A stretch of DNA of 12,927 nt, taken from NCBI GenBank assembly GCA_003240855.1, contig QFNN01000085.1, positions 1-12,927 of the forward strand. Reading direction: 5' to 3'. This stretch comes from Sphingomonas sanxanigenens (GTDB lineage Bacteria; Pseudomonadota; Alphaproteobacteria; Sphingomonadales; Sphingomonadaceae). Position 1 is the stretch's first letter, and each line of letters begins with the position of its first letter. Made by a program: the position numbers and the translations under genes. The notes under the pieces were generated by a model. The model was given only the letters and a program-made list of their open reading frames with translations, was not told the DNA's origin and did not search any database. Below, in pieces: positions 7,011 through 12,927 of this stretch.

Positions 7011-7015
7011 CCTCC
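7011..7015 (-). promoter_or_regulatory. Ribosome-binding site deciding a TTG start for ornithine decarboxylase
   Basis: GGAGG on the minus strand, 9 nt before TTG at 6999-7001. No ATG is available near the family's expected N-terminus, and the GTG 12 codons upstream has no well-spaced site. Confidence 0.65.
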
Positions 7016-7075
7016 AGTGGTAGCGTTCAAAAATCACTGCCTTGCGGTGGAAGTCCCATGGGGCAGCGGACGGGC

Positions 7076-7104
7076 GATATAGAAACAGCTACCCCCCCTG
7101 TAAA
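7076..7104 (-). promoter_or_regulatory. Sigma-70-type promoter of the polyamine operon
   Basis: On the minus strand TTTACA (7099-7104) and TATATC (7076-7081) are separated by exactly 17 nt, close to consensus TTGACA/TATAAT. Transcription would begin near 7069, leaving a leader of about 68 nt before the TTG start. That leader contains a 10-codon reading frame (7027-7059) and a small CAGTG/CACTG stem just before the GGAGG. Confidence 0.6.
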
Positions 7105-7152
7105 GAGATTGAATCGCGTGCCATTTCGGGCCGCCGACAGGATGTGAGGAAA

Positions 7153-8094
7153 ATGCGACAACCGGTGCGAGGTGGCGTATTTAACGCCTTGGAGAAATTA
7201 GGAAAAATCACGCCTCCGACACCGGTTTTTCCGGTCGCGATCGGCGGCGAAAATGCGTGGGTGAAGGCCGAATCGCTGCAGCCGATGGGCGCATTCAAGC
7301 TGCGCGGCGCCTGGCACCGGCTGACCGATCTTTCCGAGTCCGACCGCGCACGCGGAGTCGTAGCCTTTTCCTCGGGCAATCATGCGCAGGGCGTCGCATG
7401 GGCGGCGCGCCGGCTGGCGATGGCCGCGACGATCGTCATGCCCGCCGATGCGCCGGCGGCGAAACTTGCCGCAACCCGCGCCCTGGGCGCGGAAGTGGTC
7501 CTCTATGACCGGCTGACGGAAAGCCGCGAGGCGATCGCCGCGCGGCTGGCCGGCGAGCGCGGCGCGACGCTGGTCCCGAGCTTCGACGATCCCTGGGTGG
7601 TCGAGGGGCAGGGCAGCGCCGGCCTTGAGGCGCTTGCGCAACTTCCCGAGCCGCCGACGCGCGTGATCATTCCCTGCGGCGGCGGCGGCCTTTCGGCTGG
7701 GATCGCGCTCGCGCTCCCCGACGCGGAGATCATTATCGTCGAACCGGAAGGATGGGACGATATGGGGCGCTCGCTAGAGGCGGGAGAGATCGCGCCGGTC
7801 GAAACGCCTGCGCCGCCCACTTCCTGCGATGCGCTTCAGACATTCCGCGTGGCCGAACTGACCTTCAACCTGCTCAAGGCGCGCGGCGCGCGCGGATTGT
7901 GGGTGAGCGAGGCGGAAGTCGGGGCGGCGATGGCCCATGCTTTCCGGGCGCTGCGACTGGTGGTCGAGCCGGGCGGTGCGGTTGCGCTCGCCGCGGCGCT
8001 GGCCGGCAAGGCTCCCGTCGACGATCATACGCTCATCATCCTGTCAGGCGGCAATGTCGATCCCATAAGCTTCACGCGGATGATCGCCGCATGA
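7153..8094 (+). CDS. PLP-dependent threonine/serine dehydratase, catalytic domain only
   Basis: A fold-type II PLP enzyme that deaminates threonine and/or serine to the 2-oxo acid; serine racemase activity is also possible in this family. Visible motifs: PLP lysine K49 in GAFKLRGA, SSGNHAQG (73-80), the phosphate-binding CGGGGLSAG (175-183), VEPGG (271-275) and the pyridine-contacting SGGN (298-301). With ATG at 7153 the protein has 313 residues and no C-terminal ACT domain, so it is not the isoleucine-feedback-controlled biosynthetic IlvA; a catabolic or substrate-broad role is more likely. GAGG sits only 3 nt before the ATG; GTG at 7165 is an alternative. The frame is open to 7042, but that region holds the divergent operon's promoter. 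Its stop overlaps the next gene by ATGA. Confidence 0.88.
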   Translation: MRQPVRGGVFNALEKLGKITPPTPVFPVAIGGENAWVKAESLQPMGAFKLRGAWHRLTDLSESDRARGVVAFSSGNHAQGVAWAARRLAMAATIVMPADAPAAKLAATRALGAEVVLYDRLTESREAIAARLAGERGATLVPSFDDPWVVEGQGSAGLEALAQLPEPPTRVIIPCGGGGLSAGIALALPDAEIIIVEPEGWDDMGRSLEAGEIAPVETPAPPTSCDALQTFRVAELTFNLLKARGARGLWVSEAEVGAAMAHAFRALRLVVEPGGAVALAAALAGKAPVDDHTLIILSGGNVDPISFTRMIAA

Positions 8095-8258
8095 TGGGGC
8101 GCGACCTGCTTTATAGCATCGTCATGCTCGCCGTCGTGGTGCTGGCGATCGGCGGCGTCCGTCTGCTGCGCAAGGGAGGCGACAATCGCAAGCAGGGCTG
8201 GCTGATGCTGGGCGCGGCGCTGGTGATGCTGCTCAACGTCCTGATCTGGACGCTGTGA
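8091..8258 (+). CDS. Small two-helix membrane protein, unknown function
   Basis: Fifty-five residues: a hydrophobic helix at about 6-25, a basic polar loop (RLLRKGGDNRKQG, about 24-36) and a second helix at about 37-54 ending NVLIWTL. This gives a hairpin in the inner membrane with the positive loop probably cytoplasmic. The start ATGATG overlaps the dehydratase stop (ATGA), so translation is probably coupled; starting at the second ATG (8094) is equally possible. Coding is supported by the clean helix-loop-helix pattern and the operon-like overlap rather than by a known family. I do not recognise it. A link to the dehydratase, for example in amino-acid transport, would be speculation. Confidence 0.7.
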   Translation: MMGRDLLYSIVMLAVVVLAIGGVRLLRKGGDNRKQGWLMLGAALVMLLNVLIWTL

Positions 8259-8263
8259 GTGCG

Positions 8264-8291
8264 TTGACAGTCTGAAGCCTGCCTATATGGC
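8264..8291 (+). promoter_or_regulatory. Promoter of the acetamidase-family gene
   Basis: A perfect -35 box TTGACA at 8264-8269 is followed after 16 nt by TATGGC (8286-8291), or after 14 nt by TATATG (8284-8289). The -10 match is poor, as in promoters needing or resisting a regulator. It begins 6 nt after the small membrane protein's stop and overlaps a palindrome at 8291-8302. Confidence 0.5.
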
Positions 8292-8302
8292 TACACATGT
8301 AG
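8291..8302. promoter_or_regulatory. Palindromic operator CTACA-CA-TGTAG, BlaI/MecI/CopY-like
   Basis: CTACA and TGTAG are perfect inverted halves around two bases. The core TACA-N2-TGTA is the operator core of the BlaI/MecI/CopY winged-helix repressors. It abuts the -10 region and lies 18 nt before the start codon, the right place for repression. No such repressor is encoded in the window. Family assignment is inference from the motif. Confidence 0.5.
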
Positions 8303-8319
8303 TCGATGAGGGCGGGCGC

Positions 8320-9597
8320 ATGAAAAGGCTGTTGCTGTACTGGGTTGCGTTGATGGCCTCCGCCGCGCATGCAGAAAGCTGGGTGGTCACGACCGATCTG
8401 TGGGGCAATCCGAGCTATCAACTGCTGACGCTCGATCGCGCTGGCGAGCAACTGTCCGGCGATCTCGATGGAGATCGGCTGACGGGGAGAGCATCGGGGA
8501 ACAGCTTCGCCTTCACCGTTACTGATAGTCGCGGTGCGACTTATAGTTTCGATGCCCGTCGCGCGGGGGACGCGATGTCGGGTGAGGCGGATTTTCCCGA
8601 CACCAATCAGCCGGCCATGCGCGCCAGGCATCGTTTCTCCGCGCGGCGGATTCCCGATCGGCCGGCGGGCGGCGCGCGGACGCTCGATTACCGGCCTGTC
8701 GATTTCTCGAACAGCTTCGATGCCGGTCGATTGCCGGTGCTGACGATCTGGCCCGGCGACATTGTGCACACCGAGACGATCGATTCGGGCGGGGTCGATG
8801 CGCATGGCGTGACGCGCGCGCTGTTCGGCAATCCGCAGACCGGTCCTTTCTTTGTCGCGGGCGCGGCGCGGGGTGACACGCTCGTCGTCCATATTCGGCG
8901 GCTGTCGCTCAACCGAGACTGGGCCGACAGCCTCGACATGATCGTCGGCCGGGCGTTGCCGAACGCGCTGGCGGCGAAGGCGGGCGATCTTGGCAAGCCG
9001 GTGAAATGGAAGCTCGACCGTGTGAACGGCCGGGCATCGCCCGAAGGCGCGAGCGGAGCGCTGGGCGGGCTGTCCGTGCCGGTGAGGCCGATGCTCGGCG
9101 GCCTGGCGGTCGCGCCGGGGTTTGGATCGCCGCCGGTATCGACGGGGGATACGGCGCGCTTCGGCGGGAACATGGATTTCAACGAGGTTGTCACGGGGAA
9201 CACAGTCTATCTGCCGGTGCAGCAGCCGGGGGCGCTGCTTTATCTTGGCGATGGCCATGCGGCGCAGGGCGATGGCGAGACCAGCCAATATGCGCTGGAA
9301 ACCTCGCTCGACGTCGAGTTCAGCGTCGCGTTGATCAAGGGCAAGGCGATCAATCTGCCGCGCGTCGAATCGCCGACGCAGATCATGGCGCTGGGGCAGG
9401 CGGGATCGCTTGACGAAGCGCTGAAGGCGGCGACGGGCGGGCTGATTCAGTGGCTGCAGCAGGACTATGGGCTGAGCCTGCCCGAAGCCGCGCAATTGCT
9501 GGGCGTCGCCGTGCGCTACACTGTCGCCAATCTCGCGGGGCGCAGCGTCGGCGTATCGGCGCGGATCGACAAGGCGCTGCTCCCGGCGCGCAACTGA
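8320..9597 (+). CDS. Secreted acetamidase/formamidase-family protein
   Basis: Belongs to the FmdA/AmdA family, which hydrolyses short amides such as formamide or acetamide to ammonia and the acid. Residues 1-18 are a signal peptide (MKRLLLYWVALMASAAHA, cut before ES), so it is exported, unlike classical cytoplasmic FmdA. Residues 19 to about 110 form a beta-rich extra domain with alternating polar/hydrophobic strands. The FmdA domain runs from about 122 on: WPGDIVHTETID (144-155), NPQTGPFFVAGAARGDTL (171-188), GGNMDFNEVVTGNTVYLPV (282-300) and LGDGHAAQGDGE (309-320). ATG at 8320 starts the signal peptide and follows GAGGG; an in-frame ATG at 8287 lies in the promoter. 425 residues. Its own promoter carries a repressor-like operator. 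The substrate may be an amide other than formamide. Confidence 0.85.
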   Translation: MKRLLLYWVALMASAAHAESWVVTTDLWGNPSYQLLTLDRAGEQLSGDLDGDRLTGRASGNSFAFTVTDSRGATYSFDARRAGDAMSGEADFPDTNQPAMRARHRFSARRIPDRPAGGARTLDYRPVDFSNSFDAGRLPVLTIWPGDIVHTETIDSGGVDAHGVTRALFGNPQTGPFFVAGAARGDTLVVHIRRLSLNRDWADSLDMIVGRALPNALAAKAGDLGKPVKWKLDRVNGRASPEGASGALGGLSVPVRPMLGGLAVAPGFGSPPVSTGDTARFGGNMDFNEVVTGNTVYLPVQQPGALLYLGDGHAAQGDGETSQYALETSLDVEFSVALIKGKAINLPRVESPTQIMALGQAGSLDEALKAATGGLIQWLQQDYGLSLPEAAQLLGVAVRYTVANLAGRSVGVSARIDKALLPARN

Positions 9598-9666
9598 CGT
9601 GCCTGGTCTTACATGAACAAAGAATCAGTTGGCGGCGCGGGCGGCTGTCACTAGGTGAACCGCCGC

Positions 9667-10422
9667 ATGCCGCCGGCTTACGATCAGCACAGCTACAAGC
9701 CGGGCGGCCGCCGCGAAGGACGGATCGTCGCGGCGCTGCTTGCGCTGGCGATCAACGCCATTCTCGTCGTGATGCTGGTGCGCATGGGCGTGCTCGGGCC
9801 GCTGATCAATAAGCCTGACAAGCCGCTGATCACCTTCAACGTCATGCCCGAACCATCCCAGGCCCCGGCGCGCAAGGTGACGCGCGAGAAGCCCGCCAAT
9901 GCCGGCCAGTCGCCGCCCAAGCCCGCGCCGAAGCCGGCCCCCGCCGTCGCGCCGCCTTCGCCGCCGACGCCGTTCCCGCCCGAGATGATCATCCTCAATC
10001 GCAAGGAGTTCGCCTCGGCCAACATCGCCAATATCGCGAAGGCCGGAAAGCCGGGGCAGGGGCAGTCGTCGGGCGCCGACAATGATTCGGCCTACGGACC
10101 GGGCGAGGGACCGAACGGCGAGCGGCTCTACAATGCCGAATGGTATCGCGAGCCGAGGGATGCGGAACTCGCGCTCTATCGCCCGCCCACCGGCACGCCC
10201 GAGGGCGGCTGGGCGGAAATCGCCTGTCGCACCGCGCCTGACTATCGCGTCGAGGATTGCCGCGAGCTGGGAGAATCGCCGCCGGGATCGCGGCTGGCGC
10301 GGATGCTCCGCCAGGCCGCATGGCAATTCCGCGTGCGCCCGCCGCGCATCGGCGGCAAGGCGCAGATCGGCGCATGGGTGCGCATCCATTTCGATTTCAC
10401 CGAAAGGGCGGAGAGGCGCTGA
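9667..10422 (+). CDS. TonB-like single-pass membrane protein
   Basis: With ATG at 9667 (AGGTGA 8 nt upstream; GTG at 9655 is an alternative) the protein has 251 residues. A short basic cytoplasmic tail (KPGGRREGR) precedes one transmembrane helix at about 20-42, then a proline/alanine/lysine-rich periplasmic stretch (about 61-105, repeats of PKPAP), a glycine/serine-rich linker and a C-terminal domain from about 155 to the end. The ending LRQAAWQFRVRPPRIGGKAQIGAWVRIHFDF follows the pattern of the TonB C-terminal domain. Two cysteines (C187, C198) could form a periplasmic disulfide. No ExbB/ExbD genes adjoin it. It may be an energy transducer or a TonB-like scaffold; a function is not established. 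It is followed closely by lnt. Confidence 0.75.
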   Translation: MPPAYDQHSYKPGGRREGRIVAALLALAINAILVVMLVRMGVLGPLINKPDKPLITFNVMPEPSQAPARKVTREKPANAGQSPPKPAPKPAPAVAPPSPPTPFPPEMIILNRKEFASANIANIAKAGKPGQGQSSGADNDSAYGPGEGPNGERLYNAEWYREPRDAELALYRPPTGTPEGGWAEIACRTAPDYRVEDCRELGESPPGSRLARMLRQAAWQFRVRPPRIGGKAQIGAWVRIHFDFTERAERR

Positions 10423-10425
10423 GCG

Positions 10426-10509
10426 ATGCCTAAGCTCACCGCCGCCACCCCCGCCGCCACGCCCGCCATTGTGCCGGGCCTCCTGAACCGCGATAGGCGT
10501 GGACGATGA
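10426..10509 (+). CDS. Possible 27-residue leader ORF before lnt
   Basis: ATG at 10426 lies 9 nt after GAGG and opens a 27-codon frame rich in Ala, Pro and Thr, whose TGA overlaps the lnt start as ATGA. It bridges the otherwise uncoupled gap between the TonB-like gene and lnt. The composition (runs of GCC and CCC codons) could equally be chance in GC-rich sequence, and no family is recognised. Confidence 0.2.
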   Translation: MPKLTAATPAATPAIVPGLLNRDRRGR

Positions 10510-11999
10510 TGATGCGGCGCATGATGATTCCGGCGATGATCGTTCTCGGCGCGCTTTCGGCGACGGGGTTCGCGCCGCTCGATCTGTGGCCGGCGACGTT
10601 GATCTGCCTCGCGCTGCTGATCGCGGCGACGGCGCGGGCAGGAGCGCTGTGGCAGGCGCTGTCGCGCGGCTACTGGTTCGGCGTCGGGCATTTCTCCGTG
10701 GGACTGAACTGGATCGCCCACGCCTTCACCTTTCAGGACAAGATGCCGGCGCAGCTCGGCTATCTCGCGGTCGTGCTGCTGTCCTGCTACCTCGCCGTCT
10801 ATCTGGCGCTGGCGGCGGGGCTGGCCTGGCGCTTCGGACAGGGCGACAGCGCGCGGATCGCGCCGTTGTTCGCCGCCGGCTGGATCGTCACCGAATGGCT
10901 GCGCGCGACGATGTTCACCGGCTTCGCCTGGAACCCGCTGGGCGCGATCTGGCTGCCGCTGCTCCCGGTCGCCGAAAGCGCGCGCTGGGTCGGCACGTTC
11001 GGGCTGAGCGGGCTTGTGGTGATCGCCGCGGGCGGATTGCTGTTGCTGTTCGAGCGTCGATGGAAAGCAGGAGCGAGCGCGATCGCGGCCATCTTCATCG
11101 CGGCGCTTGCCGCCTTGCAGCCTGCGCCCAAGGGGCCGGCTGGCCCGCTGATCCGCGTCGTCCAGCCCAATATCCCGCAGCAGGAGAAAGAGGGAGCGGC
11201 CTATGATCGCGCCAATTTCCGCAAGCTGGCCGGGCTTTCCGGCTCCCCCGGCGTCGCACCGCGCCTGATCCTGTGGCCCGAGGCCGCGATCCCCGAGTTC
11301 ATCGAGTTTGAAACCTACGCGCGACTGCGCATCGCCAGTCTGCTGGGGCCGCAGGACATGCTGCTGGCCGGCGGCGTCTCGCTGATCGGCGACGCGCAGG
11401 ATCGCGTGATTGCCGCGCGCAACAGCCTGTTCGCGCTCACGCCCGATGGGCGGATCACCGGGCGCTACGACAAATCGCATCTCGTGCCCTATGGCGAATA
11501 TCTGCCGATGCGCCCGATCCTGTCGGCGATCGGCCTGTCGCGGCTCGTGCCCGGCGATCTGGACTTCTGGCCCGGCCCGGGGCCGCAGAGCATGGAGATT
11601 CCGGGTTTTGGCAAAGTCGGCATGCAGATCTGCTATGAGATCATCTTCCCCGGCCATGTGATCGACGAGCGCAACCGCCCGCTTTTCCTGTTCAATCCGT
11701 CGAACGACGCCTGGTTCGGCGCATGGGGGCCGCCGCAGCATCTGGCGCAGGCGCGGCTGCGCGCGATCGAGGAGGGGGTGCCTGTGGTGCGGTCGACTCC
11801 TACCGGGATTTCGGCGGTGATCGATACCCGCGGCGCGATCCTGCAGCGCATCCCGCGCGACACGGGCGGCTATATCGAAATGCGCGCGCCGCCCCTGGCG
11901 CCGCCGACGCCGTTCGCCCGCGCGGGCAACCTCCTTTCGCTCGCGCTGGCGCTGCTGCTTGCAGCCTTGGCCGTTGCAATGCGCCGCCGGGCGCGCTAG
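10506..11999 (+). CDS. lnt: Apolipoprotein N-acyltransferase
   Basis: Carries out the last step of lipoprotein maturation in the inner membrane, moving an acyl chain from phospholipid to the N-terminal cysteine of apolipoproteins. About six hydrophobic helices occupy residues 5-205, beginning with the family motif GFAPLDLWP (21-29), followed by the periplasmic nitrilase-fold domain. The catalytic triad is visible: E259 in LWPEA, K323 in YDKSHLVPYGEYLP and C376 in GMQICYEIIFP. A final helix spans about 475-492. The length of 497 residues is typical. The start is the first of three tandem ATG codons, with AGG 8 nt upstream; an in-frame stop at 10494 rules out anything longer. metK follows after 64 nt, a neighbourhood common in alphaproteobacteria. 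Confidence 0.95.
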   Translation: MMMRRMMIPAMIVLGALSATGFAPLDLWPATLICLALLIAATARAGALWQALSRGYWFGVGHFSVGLNWIAHAFTFQDKMPAQLGYLAVVLLSCYLAVYLALAAGLAWRFGQGDSARIAPLFAAGWIVTEWLRATMFTGFAWNPLGAIWLPLLPVAESARWVGTFGLSGLVVIAAGGLLLLFERRWKAGASAIAAIFIAALAALQPAPKGPAGPLIRVVQPNIPQQEKEGAAYDRANFRKLAGLSGSPGVAPRLILWPEAAIPEFIEFETYARLRIASLLGPQDMLLAGGVSLIGDAQDRVIAARNSLFALTPDGRITGRYDKSHLVPYGEYLPMRPILSAIGLSRLVPGDLDFWPGPGPQSMEIPGFGKVGMQICYEIIFPGHVIDERNRPLFLFNPSNDAWFGAWGPPQHLAQARLRAIEEGVPVVRSTPTGISAVIDTRGAILQRIPRDTGGYIEMRAPPLAPPTPFARAGNLLSLALALLLAALAVAMRRRAR

Positions 12000-12004
12000 G
12001 GCGC

Positions 12005-12024
12005 ATATAACGAAATCTTTATAT
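12005..12024. promoter_or_regulatory. AT-rich dyad upstream of metK, possible SAM-cycle repressor site
   Basis: ATATAACGA and TCTTTATAT face each other around the central AA; eight of ten base pairs across the 20-bp dyad match. It stands out in GC-rich surroundings and lies 39 nt before the metK start. Its form fits an ArsR-type operator such as that of SahR, the SAH-responsive regulator of the SAM cycle in Proteobacteria (recollection, not searched). It may also contain the -10 region of the metK promoter. Confidence 0.45.
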
Positions 12025-12063
12025 CCGTCTCTCGACATCATCCTTCACCACGCAGGACCAACG

Positions 12064-12927
<864 letters not shown>

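Noticed and set aside
7016..7037. GTG at 7037 as start of ornithine decarboxylase
   Set aside because: AAGG is only 2 nt before it, whereas GGAGG is well placed for the TTG at 6999-7001; kept only as an alternative.
7042..7152. N-terminal extension of the dehydratase from 7042
   Set aside because: The added residues are unlike the family, and the region contains the divergent operon's promoter and leader.
8287..8319. Upstream ATG at 8287 as start of the acetamidase-family protein
   Set aside because: It would put a polar stretch before the signal peptide and lies within the promoter/operator.
8233..9495. Minus-strand open frame opposite the acetamidase-family gene
   Set aside because: Arg/Pro/Gln-rich antisense shadow; the plus strand shows a signal peptide and FmdA motifs.
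10242..12041. Long open frame on the minus strand opposite lnt and the TonB-like gene
   Set aside because: Rich in Arg, Gln, Asp and His with no domain pattern; it is the antisense of strongly supported genes in GC-rich DNA.
12000..12063. SAM-binding riboswitch upstream of metK
   Set aside because: The gap is only 64 nt, and no stem pattern of a known SAM or SAM/SAH element could be recognised; the dyad looks like a DNA operator.

Overview
The window is a GC-rich, tightly packed chromosomal segment from an alphaproteobacterium, most likely a sphingomonad (Sphingomonadales, perhaps Sphingomonas in the strict sense). The reasons are the codon use, the family mix (short TonB-like orphan, DUF1275 protein, spinster-like MFS carrier, lnt next to metK) and a deoxyhypusine-synthase-fold enzyme paired with ornithine decarboxylase. 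That pair suits an organism making sym-homospermidine. No mobile element, rRNA, tRNA, CRISPR array or prophage gene is visible, and no gene-free stretch exceeds about 150 bases. Most of it reads as ordinary core genome; the interest lies in start sites, leaders and operators.

Layout. Positions 2-481 (+) hold the 3' part of a periplasmic Cu,Zn superoxide dismutase. Converging on it are a DUF1275 membrane protein (468-1118, -) and the MFS transporter upstream of it (1115-2671, -), joined by a CTGA overlap. A low-molecular-weight tyrosine phosphatase (2728-3213, +) is divergent from the MFS gene and converges with thpR (3210-3743, -). A BI-1/YccA-family membrane protein (3853-4593, +) follows, preceded by a heat-shock-like promoter and ended by a strong terminator that can work in both directions.

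The polyamine operon is on the minus strand: ornithine decarboxylase (5811-7001), an intercistronic 16-bp hairpin, then the deoxyhypusine-synthase-like enzyme (4680-5729). Ornithine would give putrescine, then homospermidine. Divergent from it are a PLP threonine/serine dehydratase (7153-8094, +) and a coupled 55-residue membrane protein (8091-8258).

The right third is all on the plus strand: a secreted acetamidase/formamidase-family protein (8320-9597) with a BlaI/CopY-like operator at its promoter, a TonB-like orphan (9667-10422), apolipoprotein N-acyltransferase lnt (10506-11999), and metK (12064 to the window edge, truncated) with a dyad upstream that may be a SAM-cycle repressor site.

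Starts were moved from the longest possible frame wherever a ribosome-binding site or family alignment argued for it. All functional calls come from reading motifs, not from searches.
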